Positions 23,871 to 35,991 of a DNA stretch of 64,000 nucleotides are shown here, in pieces; the stretch's first letter is position 1; every line of letters starts with the position of its first letter. The notes beneath the pieces are model-generated. The model made no database searches and was not told where the DNA came from. It saw only the letters and a list, made by a program, of their open reading frames with translations. The position numbers were made by a program, and so were the translations under genes. The stretch spans positions 30,596,199-30,660,198 of the forward strand of contig CM033405.1 of assembly GCA_019426215.1 (NCBI GenBank). Direction: 5' to 3'. Origin of the DNA: Buddleja alternifolia (lineage: Eukaryota > Streptophyta > Magnoliopsida > Lamiales > Scrophulariaceae).

Positions 23871-25261
23871 GATATAATATAAATATGTATGCATATATCC
23901 CATTAACAATTATTACATAATCAAAGATTGAGAAAAAATTAGAGGATGCCTATCCACAAATTATGAACATTACATTAATCCCTTAAATGATAAATGATTA
24001 AAAAATCCAAATAAAACCATGTGCGTAATACTAAAATATGATTACAGAATTTGTGTAAACAAAATTTCAAACTATTCTCATTATGCGCGTGAACTATATT
24101 ATATATTAACCACACTTAGTAATTACATATGTTAATATTGGTAAGTTATTTTTTGTATGATCTTAGTAAAAATATCCAATTTAATCAATCAATATAATAT
24201 TCATATAATCATTTGAAAGTCAAAATATAAATAATAATATGAACTCTTTATATGTGTTTATATTGTAAACAAAAAGATTGAATCATAATTTCCCAAATGA
24301 ATTGTCATGGATTTGAATGTTTTTTTTAATTTCTGCTGCTTGAATATCAAAATTGGAGGAGCTTAAGAAAAGTTTGAGGTGCATTTCAGCCCTATATGCA
24401 CGCAAAAGTGTAATATGGAACTTGATGTCTTTTAGCGAAAGTAGTTAGCATGAAAAACAGGATTGTTTACTTAAAAGCTACAAAGCACGAACGCTCTGAA
24501 AATTATCCATGGGTGGTGTCGGCGCGTGTCGGATACGACACTCGTCTTTTACATGTCGGACATGGCTAATCCATGTCCACGATTAAACGTTTCACTTTCT
24601 TATCTTCTTTAGACTCTTATTTCACAAATTTAAAACCCTAAATTCCCAAATTAAAACCTACATTATTTTGAAATTACTATGCTAATTAGGGAATTTCTTT
24701 GCCTAAACTGAACAAGAATTTATTGAGCGTTTGATACTTTGATATCTAAGAAAGAGATTGTATTTGTAATTCCTTTGTAATTTGTGGTTGTTTATATTTT
24801 TGTTTTGTATTTGTTATTGACTTATTGAGTAATTGTTGATAAGTAGTTAAATTTTTCAAACGTATATAGATTTACAAAGAAGCAAGAAAAATACAGATTT
24901 AACAATAAACAAGTAAACAACATTTTCATAGTTAATTTTTGTCGTGTGTGTCCTGTGTCCGTACATCAGTTTGAAAATTAACTAAGTATGAATCTCTTTT
25001 TATGTTGTTTTTTTTCTTTAGATGAATAACTTGTTAAGAGTCCTTATCTAGCTCTACATTTGATTATTTCTATGTGAAATTGTATTGTAGAGTTCTAATG
25101 TAATTATAATTCTTATTGTAGATAATTAAAATTTATTTTGATATCTATTTTTTACTCTTTTGCCAAAAAAGTTGAATTACATGGGGATATTTCAGGTGCA
25201 TCAAAAATGTCAAAAAGTCAACTCGTACTTTTATAATAGAAGAAAATAATAGATAGATGAT
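23871..25261. other. AT-rich interval without gene
   Basis: No coding signal was recognised. Around 24515-24560 there are iterated GTGTCGG motifs and around 24945 the related GTGTGTCCTGTGTCCG, possibly ends of a degraded DNA element, but the two are too dissimilar to pair safely. Confidence 0.35.
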
Positions 25262-25311
25262 GGCCCGGAAAACAGAAAGTGGTATTTGAAAACGTAGACA
25301 AACAAGCCCTT
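25262..25311. mobile_element. Terminal fragment of the 4312-type MITE
   Basis: Reverse-complemented, this starts GGGCTTGTTTGTCTACG and continues TTTTCAAATACCACTTTCTG, matching the first 50 bp of the MITE at 4312. Only this terminus was recognised. Confidence 0.6.
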
Positions 25312-25765
25312 ACAGTTTCATGGAGATGGGTATTTTGTGCAGTCGCTAATATTTTTCCAGACCTTGGTCTATAGGTGGGGTGCTTTTGTTTACCTAAAAA
25401 AAGGAAGAATTGATGAGTGCTAATGGTTCATGTCTGAGTTTGTTGCAATCTTGTGAACGACTTCTGTGTTTGACACCACGAGATATTACATGCCAACTCA
25501 GCTAACCGTGACAAGGGCGTTGATGATTTCTTGTCAGAGGAAGGAATTCAAATGAGCAGTCATGAAATGCTTGAAAACAAAGATATGCAACACTTGCTTC
25601 AGATTTGCAGCATGGGTGGGCATGGTTCAGTGAATGTTGATGGGTTTAATTTCCCTTCTTACATGCCGTCACCTTCTCCTGGATTCATGGTGGGGATCGG
25701 GCTTGTTTGATTAAGGCTGTTGTTGGTTGGCTGAAGATGAAGGTTGCTTTTAGGTGGGGGATTTT

Positions 25766-26297
25766 TGAGATGGTTTTGGTGGAGTCAGATCAAAATAAAG
25801 TCAAGAAGAGGAGCCAAAATAGAGCCAAAAAGGGTTGGGATTGACCGGGATCGCAAAAGGATAAAAAAGGAGTCGAAAAACGGATTGGAGTAGGCCTAGG
25901 CGCCGGCAGCTGCGTCCAGGCGCCGACAGCGCGCTAGCAACGCATTTTTTCTTCATTTTTTCCTATTTTGGCGGATTTGGACATAGGTTTTTAGTCCTAC
26001 TTTGATTGGAATTGTTTTCTATTGTGTTAGGAATTATTCCCTAGTCGTTTAGGATTGTTTTCCTAATTTGTTAGGGTTTTAGATTTCTCCACCATTATAA
26101 ATATGAGAACTCTACTTGTAATTGATTGATTGATTGATGTACACATTGAGAAAAAAAGATGTAGTCTAGGTTGGCTCGTGGATGTAGGCAAGTTATGCAG
26201 AACCACGTTAAAATCCTCGTGTTTTTCATCTTCATGTTTAGGCTTAGATTTCTTGTTTCTTTATTATTCTTCGTGCTCTGATGCTACCATCCCTAAC
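25766..26297 (+). repeat. 5' LTR of the TRIM-like element
   Basis: 532 bp beginning TGAGATGG and ending CCCTAAC. It carries TATAAATATGAGAACTC near 26095 as a TATA-like region and the repeat TTGATTGATTGATG. Confidence 0.8.
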
Positions 26298-26888
26298 AAC
26301 TGGTGGCAGCATGCGAAAACCGGGTATGTAGATTCGCAAAGCAGTGGGCTTATTAGCAGAGGGATGTGACATAGCTCGTGGAGTGGGAGCTCGAGCAGAT
26401 ATGCCAGTGGCCCGAGTTAGCCATTGAAAAAACCGAGTTGGCGGATGGATCGGACATAGCTCATGCAGGGGCAAAGAGTAGATATGTGAGGGATTCGAGA
26501 TTGCCGTTGAAAAAGTCCTTGGTGGAATGATGTCAGTGGACGGGTTGACCGAGGCAGTTTGGATGTGCCATGTTTGGGTTTTAGAGTAACATATATCCGA
26601 GGGTCAGTTGGACCGAAATGGATATGTCACGGTATTCAGGAATTGGCTGATCACCAAAAGAATAGGATAGTGGCGAGGGTTCAAAGAGAGGGAACGATGT
26701 TCACAGAGAGAATTCATCAAGTGGGTGACACTAGAGGATAAATGAATTGAAGAGACATGGAAAAGTCTCGGGGTTCGATCTCCATTGGGTTTGGGGATGG
26801 ATTGACTAGACTAAGGTTCACTTAGGAAAAGTGAAGAGATGGTTCGAGTTGAGTTCGGGTTATTTTGATTAGTCTCCAAGTGGGAGAT

Positions 26889-27420
26889 TGATGGGTTTGG
26901 TGGAGTCGGATCAAAATAAAGTTAAGAAGAGGAGCCAAAATAGAGCCAAGAAGGGTCGTGGTTGATCGGGATCGCAAAAGGATAAAAAAGGAGTTGAAAA
27001 ACGAATTGGAGCAGGGTCAGACGCTGGTCCGGCTATGCCCAGGCGCCGGTAGTGCGCTGACAACGCATTTTTTCTTTGTTTTTTCCTAATTTGGCGGATT
27101 TTGACATAATTTTTTAGTCCTACTTTGATTGGAATTGTTTCCTATTATGTTAGGAATTATTCCCTAGTTGTTTAGGATTGTTTTCCTAATTTGTTAAGGT
27201 TTTAGACTTTTCCACCAATATAAATATGAGAACTCTACTTGTAATTGATTGATTGATTGATGTACTCATTAAGAAATAAAGATGTAGTCTAGGTTGGCTC
27301 GTGGATGTAGGCAAGTTATGCCGAACCACGATAAGATCCTCGTGTTTTTCATCTTCATGTTTAGGCTTATATTTCTTGTTTCTTGATTATTCTTCGTGCT
27401 CTGATGCTACCATCCCTAAC
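26889..27420 (+). repeat. 3' LTR of the TRIM-like element
   Basis: 532 bp beginning TGATGGG and ending CCCTAAC, colinear with the LTR at 25766 with scattered substitutions. Confidence 0.8.
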
Positions 27421-27540
27421 ATTTTGTTAGGAACAAAGCAGCTGAGAGGAGGGCTAGGATTGTGGAGCTGGACGATGAATGAAAACCTTTTTGTTACGAA
27501 AATGGAGTTTGGCTTGTTCATCGGAGAAAATTAGGAGACA

Positions 27541-27544
27541 TATA

Positions 27545-27588
<44 letters not shown>
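27541..27588. repeat. TA microsatellite
   Basis: A nearly pure TA run with one GTG interruption, just after the CBP60 stop codon. Confidence 0.9.
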
Positions 27589-27590
<2 letters not shown>

Positions 27591-27959
27591 ACAAGTGGGT
27601 TGACTTATGATTCTGGATCAAAGGGAGAAACAATTATGTAGAGGCCCAAAAGAAAACTCAAACGCCCAGCCCGTTTTGATGACTTTGTATAGTCAATTTT
27701 ACTTAAATCACAAATATGTCTTTTGTTAGCCCAATAAATTAGTGAATGTATTTACCTACAAGTTTGTTATGAGTCAGTCCAAATCTTGAGGACAGGTGTC
27801 ACCCGATCCCTGGATCTAGGGTTTTTGGTTGTTATTCACTATTTGTAGTGACATATGGACGAGACAATGAAAAAATTACAGCAATTGCTAGTCTTCTTCT
27901 TCTTTGTGCTTTCTGGTTAATCCCCTCCCTTAATTTTGAAGAAATTAGTGTAGCTTAGA

Positions 27960-30911
27960 CTCTTAACATTTGGTGATCTCGTTTTCGTCCTCTTTCCACC
28001 ATGAATACCCGCTCTCAAACCAACTCCAATTTACAACAACTTTAAGAATCCATCACTGCCTTGACCTCCAAACTCGATCTCCTACACATCACCATGGAAG
28101 TCCGCCATGAAACCTATACCTCTCACTTCTCCGAACTCCAAAATCAAATCGCCTCTCACATTTTACCCCACCACCCCGCTTCCTCGTCTTCTCCTTAGCC
28201 ACAACATTCGGCCCACACAGCTGGACCTTCTTTCACCTCCTTTCATCCCACATATGACCCTGCCTCTCTTCCAAAACCGCCGAAAATACAACTTCCACTG
28301 TTTAATGGTACCGACCCCATGGATTGGGTTTTTCAGGCTGAAAGTTTATTTGATTTTTACAATATTTCCCCTTGGGCGGTTCAAGTGGATTCACAATAAC
28401 AAGTTGTTTTCCACTTGGGATAACTTTACTCATTCCTCAGAGCTCCAGTTTGGCCCATCCTCATATGAAAATCATCAACAAGCCCTGTTTAAATTTCAGC
28501 AATCCGGCACTGTTGCGGATTATCAATTGGAATTTGAAAAACTTTGCAACCGTGTTGTCGCTTTGTTGACCGAAGTCCTTTTGGATTGTTCTATGTCGGA
28601 TTTACACCCTGAAATTCAATGAGGATTGGCCGTTTTTCATCCCTCCTCCGTTTCGCAGGCTATTGGTCTTGCTAAATTAATGGAATCCAAATTTATGGAT
28701 CGTCGTTTTATTCCATTTCCTTCTCCCAACACTACTGCCAGCACCACCCAAAAATCCTCTTCCTGTTCGTCGTCTTTCACCGGTGAAAATGGAAGAACGC
28801 CGCTCAAAAGGGTAATGTTTCAATTGTGATGACCGTTTTCGGCCCGGTCATCGGTGTAAACCTAAATAGTTCCTCTTTCGCTGACGACAAGCTACAGACC
28901 CCTTCTCTTTTCCTCCTGATGAGATCCCACCTCCACCTGATTTTTCCCCACCCGTACCACCTTTTTTTTTATCCCTTGATGTAGCTCATGATTCGTCCTC
29001 GTTTCATCTCCCGTTGGATACGTTTACGGGAAATTGTTCTCCCGCACACTACATTTGACCGGTCTTATTACGGGTCATTCCGTCTCTATTTTGATTGATT
29101 CGGCAGTTCACATAACATAATCCAACCCCGGTTTGCTCAATACCTCGGCTTACCTATTCATGCCTTAAAAGCTTCTGATGTTATGGTGGGAAATGGTGAA
29201 GCATTACACTGTTCGGGCCTTTGTCCCGCGATTCCTATAACAATTCAGTCTAACACATTTTCCATTCTATTGTATGTCTTACCTATACATGGTGCTGACA
29301 TCGTCTTAGGTGTACAATGGTTTCAAACTTTGGGCCCCTTTTTATCTGATTTTTCCATCCCTTCTATGCAAAATTACCATAATGATACCTGATTACTTTT
29401 AATGGTACCTCTTCTCTACTCCGTGCCCCAACCAACTTCTATCAATTCAAGAGATTACTATAAACAAATTCTATTGCTTCCTTTCATGCTATCACAATGA
29501 GGCCTACTCAACCACCTGATGCCCAGATTGCAACAACTTATTTGACCCATTTTCCTCCTGAATTTCGCTGCCCTTCTCCAATCATTTGCCACTATTTTCT
29601 CCACCCCTAAGGGTCTACCACCATTCCGTTCCCACGAACATCACATACACTTACTCCCACCAATCATTTGCCACTTTTATCGTCGTTTTGTTAAACATTA
29701 CGCTACTATTGCAGGGCCTCTCGCAGACCTCTTGAAAACTACTACTTTTACATAGACTCCAGAATCCCAACAGGCCTTTAATCAATTAAAATCCGCTATG
29801 CTCTCCCTGCCAATACTACTTCTTCCAAATTTCAGTCTTCCTTTTGATTTGACTACTGATGCCTCCGGCGTGGCTGTTGGTGTTGTTCTGTCTCAAGGTA
29901 ATCGTCCCATTGCCTTCTTTAGTAAAAGAATGTGTAATCCTTTTCGGGCTTCTTTCCCTTGTACTAGTGAGATGTATGCTATAACTGAATCAGTAAAGAA
30001 ATGGCATCAATATTTAATTGGTCGAACTTTCAGAATTTATACGGATCACAAGAGTTTGAAAAGATTGATGACTTAAACGATCCAAACTCCCGCGCAACAG
30101 AAATGGCTCACAAAACTTTTGGGCTACAATTATGAGATTTACAAACCTGGGCGCAAAAATGTTGTCGCTGATGCCTTATCACATGTTTCGGATACTCCCG
30201 AATCTTTCTTCTTGGCTATCTCAGTGGCCACTGCTCGTATTTTTGATTACTTGGCTAGATTTTACAAAAAACATTCTGCTGGACAACAACTTCTCATCAA
30301 ATTTCAAGAGGATGAAAGAATGCAAAAAAAAAATTATACGCTGAGGTGACTTACTCTATTTTCGGGACCGCCTCTTTATTCATCCCGATTTTGACTTAAC
30401 CCCTGTTTTCATTCGCCAGTTCTACTCATCTCCCGCTGGAGGACATTCTGCTATACAAGCCACATTCATCCGACTAGCATCATCATTCTACTGGCCGGGA
30501 ATGTTCAAAATAGTGAAAAAATATGTTGCCCAATGCTCAGTTTGCCAACAAAATAAATACAACACTCACTTACCATACGGTCTACTCTAGCCATTACCTA
30601 TTCCGAGCTGAGTTTGGGAAGAAATTTCCATGGATATTATCACCAGCCTACCGCCTTCTTCCGGTAAACAATCGTTTGGATTGTCGTTGACTGTCTGAGC
30701 AAGTTTGCCCATTTCATCACACTGCCTACTCAATTTACAGCCTCCTCCTTAGCCTCTGTATTTGTCTCCGAAATTTTACACCTGCATGGTATTCCCAATG
30801 TAATTATCAGTGATCGTGATAAAATTTTTGTGAGTAAATTCTGGCGCGAACTTTTTCGTCTTTACGGTACGAGTTTGGCTTTCAGTAATTCTTACCACCC
30901 GCAAACAGAAT
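27960..30911 (+). pseudogene. Decayed Ty3/gypsy element with RT core deleted
   Basis: TTAACATTTGGTGATCTCG at 27965 looks like an LTR end plus primer site. Gag traces (DPMDWVFQAESLFDFY) follow from about 28315, with stops. A CCHC-like NCDDRFRPGHRCKP lies near 28825. Protease reads IDSG-type then DIVLGVQWFQTLGP (29300-29340). The RT catalytic core is missing: the frame passes from about 29640 straight to HYATIAGPLADLL. RNase H is clear (TTDASGVAVGVVLSQ, YTDHKSLKRLMT), then VVADALSH and integrase HHCC (YWPGM, CSVCQQNK) and MDIITSLPPSSGK. It ends inside integrase at YHPQT, where BIO1 3'-flank sequence starts. Many stops: inactive. Confidence 0.85.
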
Positions 30912-31339
30912 AGTAACCCGGTAACCTGTGTAGCGTGAATAGTTTGTTGCTATTTTACATTGCACTACTAAGCTATACTTGGCAGGTTAATTCTATATTT
31001 TTAGTTTTGCTCCTTTTTCTTTTTCTATGGGTGATTGATAATATTCATATCATTTTGTTGTCGGTCTACATGTTTGTGGCAAGTCATTATATCAGGAACT
31101 TTCGAGACTTTGAGCCCTGATGACATGATTTTGAATGAATGAAGCATAGCACTGCTATAAAACATAAATGACAAGGTGGGCATTTTGCGTTTTGAATTAA
31201 TTGTTGGGAAAATAGTTTGTAGTTTGTACTTACCTTTCTAAAAATGCCCAAGTTTCTCGTTTCCTAAAACTAACTTTTCCTTGTTTGAATACAATCCAGC
31301 CCTTCTCAAAATGCCAAATACCATCTCTTCTTCTAAAGT
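30912..31339 (+). repeat. BIO1 3' flank, copy 2 (left part)
   Basis: From the AACCCGGTAACCTGTGTAGCG motif onward it is colinear with the sequences after BIO1 exon 9 (6.2-6.5 kb) and with copies at 40.63 and 50.04 kb, including CTACATGTTTGTGGC and AGCATAAATGA. It is interrupted by the copia element at 31340 and resumes at 35992. Confidence 0.75.
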
Positions 31340-31478
31340 TGTATTTTATATTTGTATATCTTTTTGTATCTCTTTCCTTTTATCTAGCATATGGTTTTCT
31401 TTCTCTCCAAGACTCTTGTATTTATATATATGTCTTGTGTAATACAAAGTTCCCTACGGGGTTTATATCACTCTAACA
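31340..31478 (+). repeat. 5' LTR of the second copia element
   Basis: 139 bp ending CACTCTAACA, followed at once by TGGTATCAGCC. Compared with the 3' LTR it lacks TAAATAT near its start. Confidence 0.85.
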
Positions 31479-31707
31479 TGGTATCAGCCAACTAGGGTTT
31501 TTCTCCTCCCTACACGATCCTACGCTTCTGCCATAACCCCCACCCTCTAGACGCCGAGACCCCGCGGCTCACCATCTCCACTCATATACAGCCTCCTCTC
31601 CTAGCTTGCCACGTTCACCGATTTTTGTTCCCATCGGTCATTATCTCACTTGTAAGATCAAGGCTAATTATTTTATCTTGTTTCTCCTTTATCAATTCAT
31701 TATCATT

Positions 31708-33050
31708 ATGGCCACAACAATCCTACCCCTGCCACTTCTAATAGCTCTCATCCGGCTTTTTTCGTTAATACCGTTTACCACCTATTTAACTTCAAACTCT
31801 GTGAAGAAGACCCCCGTTTTAAACTATGGAAAACCATCTTCTCTGATATATGTCGTAGTTATAGGGTTCTTGGTCACATTAATGGTTCTTCCTTACCAAA
31901 ATCTAAAGATGATGAGGATTGGCATTCTCTTGACTTAAAAATAAAAACTTGGATTTACAACTCTGTAGATGCCAGCCTTTTAGATAGTGTTAGTACCAAT
32001 GGCAACACTGCAAAACAAATATGGGATAGTCTTGAGTCTTTCTTTACAAATAATAAACCTTCTCGTTGTCTTCAACTCCAAGATAAATTTCATAATTTCA
32101 AAAAGGGAAATTTGTCTATCTCTGAATTTTGTCGTGACATGAAACATATAGCCGATAATTTAAAAGATGTCGATAACCCTAGTTCTGACCAAGAACTCGT
32201 CCTTCAAATTCTCAATAATCTTCCCGACTCCTACAATAGCATCATTGACGTCATCACAAACCAATCTCCTTTTCCTAACTTCTCTCAAGCTCATAATAGT
32301 TTTCTTCTTCACGAATCCCGTGAATCTCAAAACCCGCCTCTCTCAAATTCTTCCGACTCATCTGTCCTTCTTTTCTCCCAATCCAACCCCCGTTTTGATA
32401 ATGGAAAAGGTAGAGGTAGAGGTCGAAATAATGGTCGTGGTTCCTATCGTGGTGGCAATTCGGGCAGCCATGCCACTTACGGCAAAAGCCATGCAACTTA
32501 TGGCCATATTCATGCCAATTATGGAAATCCCAATACAGGCGGCCATGCACATTTTGGTAATCAAAACCAGGCCCACTTCAGGGGCGTTTCTTTTAGCCCT
32601 CAACATACGGGCTACACTTCATCACCTCAGCAGGCCCACTTCAATGACCCAGTTTCTTTCCATGGTCAAGGGATATTGGGTCCACCCCCCACTGCCCAGT
32701 CATTTCATTCAGCCCCCTCTGGGCCTCCGACTCAAATCAGGTCCAGCAAATCGACCTTGTCTCCCCTTTTTTCAACTATGCAGATTCAACCTCCGGACGA
32801 TAATTGGTACATGGACTCTGGGGCAAGTGCACATATGACTTCGAATCAAGGTAACCTTCAATTTTCCGTACCTTGTGAATTATCTAAAAATATAATGGTT
32901 GGTAATGGTGCTGTACTTTCTGTCTCTCATACTGGTCATACTTTTCTTCCCTCTAATTCTTCCCCTTTACATCTTAATAATATCTTAGTATCTCCGTCTA
33001 TTGTTAAGAATCTTGTCTCCGTTCGTCAATTTACACGTGATAATAATTGA
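31708..33050 (+). pseudogene. Copia gag and protease, frameshifted near the start
   Basis: ATG at 31708 opens MATTI but the frame shifts within about 20 codons; the conserved gag reading (NFKLCEEDPRFKLW, WIYNSVDASLLDSV, LQDKFHNFKKGNLSISEF) continues in another frame and is open from 32112 to 33050. That part has a UBN2-type gag, a GRGRGRNNGRG stretch near 32415, then a His/Gly-rich linker with no CCHC knuckle recognised, then protease WYMDSGASAHMTS at about 32805. It stops at 33050 in the pre-integrase region. Confidence 0.85.
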
Positions 33051-35848
33051 CTGTTGAATTTGATCCATTTGGATTTTCTGTGAAGGATCTTCATACGGGG
33101 CAATTGCCTCCTTCGCGGTGAGAGTCGTGGTGACCTCTACCCAGTCATCTCTTCCGATCTCAACCTCTCTTCCACCACCGTCTGTCTCGCTACTCTCTCG
33201 CCCCTCATCTGGCATTGCCGGCTCGGCCATCCTGGAGATTCTGTCTTTAAGTTTTTAGCTTCTAGGAATTTTATTAAGTGTCAAAATGACATTACGTCAA
33301 TGTCTCATGCTTGTCAATTAGGCAAGCACCGTCGTCTTTCTTTTACACACTCTAGTACTCGTACTTCTTATGTTTTTTAGCTTATTCATTCCGATTTATG
33401 GACATCTCCTTTAGTTAATTCTAATGGTTTTCGATATTATCTTATTTTTTAGACGATTTTTCTCATTTTTTATGGGTGTTTCCTATTCGGCATAAATCTG
33501 AGGTGTTTAATATTTTCACTAACTTTCACATTTACGTCAAAAATCAATTTAATTCTAATATTCAAGCTTTTCAATGTGATCATGGTCGTGAATTCGATAA
33601 TAATAATTTTCACAATGTTTTTAATAAAAATGGAATCCAATTTAGTTTCTCTTGTCCTCACACCTCTCAACAACATGGTAAAGCCGAATGCACTCTTCGC
33701 ACAATTAATAATATTATTTGGACTCTTCTCTTCCAAACTCACCTCCCCTCGTCTTTTTGGGTCGAAGCCTTACACATGGCTTCTCATCTTCTTAACCTTC
33801 TTCCCACTACTACACTATCTTATCGTACACCGTTTGAACTCCTTTACAACACTTTTCCAACCTACTCCCATCTTCGTGTGTTCGGATGTCTCTGCTACCC
33901 AAATTTATCCGCCACTTCTCCCCACAAACTTGCCACTCGTTCCTCTGCCTGCATCTTCTTAGGGTACCTTCACAACCATTGTGGTTATCGTTGCCTCGAT
34001 TTGTCGTCAAATAAAATAATTCTCTCTCGTCATGTTATCTTTGATGAATCAATTTTCCCATACACATCCTTCCATGAATCTCCTCCTCCTTCTGATTATT
34101 CTTCCTTATTTCCCGAAGATGATTCTCCAACTCTTATACCGCATACACTTACTCTCAGCCCACCTGCTACTCATCTTGAACTGGAAATGATTTTGCCTGA
34201 ACCCGCTGCACATCCTCCCGCCTTACCTGAACCAGTCACCCCCCAACCCATCACTACTCAACACCACATGATCACTCAATCCAAAGCAGGAATAGTTCTT
34301 CCTCGCCAAATCCTCAACCTCTCGGTTTCTCCCTCTATCTCTCCCATTCCTCGTTCTCATGCTCAAGCTCTCCAATGTCCATTTTGGAAATCAGCCATGG
34401 ACACTGAGCTCTCCGCACTTCACACTAATGGCACTTGGGATCTCGTTCCTTGTCCGCCCAATGCCAATATTGTTAGTTCCAAATGGATTTTTCGTCATAA
34501 ATTTCGCTCCGACAGCACTCTCGAACATTATAAGGCTCGTCTAGTGGCTCAAGGTTTTTCTCAGCAGCCTGGTCTTGACTACGACGAAACCTTTAGTCCA
34601 GTCATTAAACCTGCAACCATCCGCACTGTCCTTAGTCTAGCTCTCTCTAACTCTTGGCCTATTCATCAACTCGAAGTGAAAAATGCTTTTCTCCACGCCA
34701 CCCTAAATGAAGTAGTTTTCATTAAACAACCCCCTGGTTATGTTAATTCTTCTTTTCCTACCCATGTCTGTCATCTCAAGAAAGCTCTCTATGGTCTCAA
34801 ACAAGCCCCCCACGCTTGGTATCACCATTTTGCCTCCTATCTCTCCTTTCTAGGTTTCTTCAGTAGTAAAGTAGACACTTCCCTCTTTACTTTAAATCAT
34901 GGTCCTAATACTGCTTATCTTCTTCTATACGTGGATGATATCATCCTCACTGCTTTCTCCACCTCCCTTCTCCAAAATCTTACTCGTCTGCTTTCTTCCG
35001 AATTCGCCATGATTGACTTCGGTTCTTTGCATTACTTCCTAGGTATCTCTATCTCTCGTTCTCCTTCCGGTCTCATCCTTTCTCAGTCCAAATTTGCTAG
35101 TGAAATTCTTGATCGTGCTAATATGTCTTCTTGCAATCCATGCATGACTCCTGTCGATACTCGTTCCAAACTCTCCTCCTCTGGCTCACCCGTTCCCGAC
35201 GCCACCTTGTACCGCAGCCTAACTGGTGCTTTACAATATCTTACCATCACTCGTCCTGACATTGCCTATGTTGTTCAACAAATTTGCCTTTTTATGCATG
35301 ATCCTCGTGAACCTCATATGCATGGTCTCAAACGCATTCTTCGCTATTTTAAGGGAACTCTCACTCATGGCCTTCATCTTCGTTCTTCCTCTACTTCTCA
35401 ACTTATTGCGTACTCTGATGCCGACTGGGCCGGCTGTCCAGACACATGTCGTTCTACCTCTGGTTATTGTGTCTTTCTCGGCGATAACCTTATTTCTTGG
35501 TCTTCTAAACGTCAGCATGTCGTCTCTAGGTCTAGTGTTGAAGCTGAATATCGTGGTGTTGCAAATGCCGTTGTAGGGGCCTCTTGGCTACGCAATCTCC
35601 TCTTTGAATTACTTTGTCCTTTGTCTCAAGCTACGATTGTTTATTGTGACAACATCAATTCTATTTATATGTCCTCCAACCCTGTACAGCATCAACGCAC
35701 CAAACATATTGAAATAAATCTTCACTTTGTACGGGAAAGGATTGCCCTTGGTGAAATATTCACCAAAGGATTGTCCTCTGCTATGTTCTTGGATTTTCGT
35801 ACCAATCTCACTGTTCGAGAATCTCCCATTTCGACTGCGGGGGAGTGT
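33051..35848 (+). pseudogene. Copia integrase-RT-RNase H, with stops and a small deletion
   Basis: After two or more nonsense changes (for example near 33379 and 33451) the frame is open from 33476 to 35848. Integrase: IWHCRLGHPG, SDLW, CDHGREF, and KAECTLR where active copies normally have a Glu-containing AER/AES motif. RT: YKARLVAQGFSQQPG, ALYGLKQAPHAWY, and the catalytic LYVDDIIL. RNase H: YSDADWAGCPDTCRST, EAEYRGVAN, YCDNINSIY. The usual linker before the final IFTKGL box is missing: RERIALGE runs straight into it, so about 15-20 residues are deleted. Confidence 0.88.
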
Positions 35849-35991
35849 TAAATATATTTTATATTTGTATATCTTTTTGTATCTCTTTCCTTTTATCTAG
35901 CATAGGGTTTTCTTTCTCTCCAAAACTCTTGTATTTATATATATGTCTTGTGTAATACAAAGTTCCTTACGGGGTTTATACCACTCTAACA
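35846..35991 (+). repeat. 3' LTR of the second copia element
   Basis: 146 bp starting TGTTAAATAT and ending CACTCTAACA, preceded by the polypurine tract. Confidence 0.88.

Larger units (their letters stand above)
25766..27420 (+). mobile_element. Small non-autonomous LTR element (TRIM-like)
   Basis: Two LTRs of equal length (532 bp: 25766-26297, 26889-27420) surround only 591 bp. ATTTT at 25761-25765 and 27421-27425 is the target duplication, within the CBP60 last exon. After the first LTR comes TGGTGGCAGCATGCG as a possible primer site; before the second LTR is AAGTGGGAGAT. No gag or pol motif is present. The LTRs differ at many scattered sites, so the insertion is older than the copia at 8044. 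Confidence 0.85.
25480..27482 (+). pseudogene. CBP60-type calmodulin-binding protein, last exon, disrupted
   Basis: CBP60 proteins are plant nuclear calmodulin-binding transcription factors of defence and hormone responses. From 25519 one reads [33 protein letters not shown] and [12 protein letters not shown], the family's C-terminal region. A frameshift then creates a stop (TGA near 25707); another frame carries KAVVGWLKMKVAFRWGIF, the conserved C-terminal motif. A 1655-bp LTR element (25766-27420) splits the next codons, after which VRNKAAERRARIVELDDE and a stop (27480-27482) complete the tail. Both lesions make it a pseudogene. Upstream CBP60 exons are not found next to it; a CBP60 first exon lies at 46881. 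Confidence 0.85.
31340..35991 (+). mobile_element. Ty1/copia retrotransposon with short LTRs, defective
   Basis: LTRs are 31340-31478 (139 bp) and 35846-35991 (146 bp); they differ by about four substitutions and a 7-bp indel. TGGTATCAGCCA after the 5' LTR is the initiator-Met primer site and GCGGGGGAG before the 3' LTR is the polypurine tract. Gag, protease, integrase, RT and RNase H follow in order with several frame breaks. AGTT occurs at both junctions but a clean 5-bp duplication is not evident. It lies inside copy 2 of the BIO1 flank. Confidence 0.9.

Noticed and set aside
24515..24990. DNA transposon bounded by GTGTCGG/GTGTCC motifs
   Set aside because: The two motif clusters do not align as inverted repeats and no target duplication was seen.
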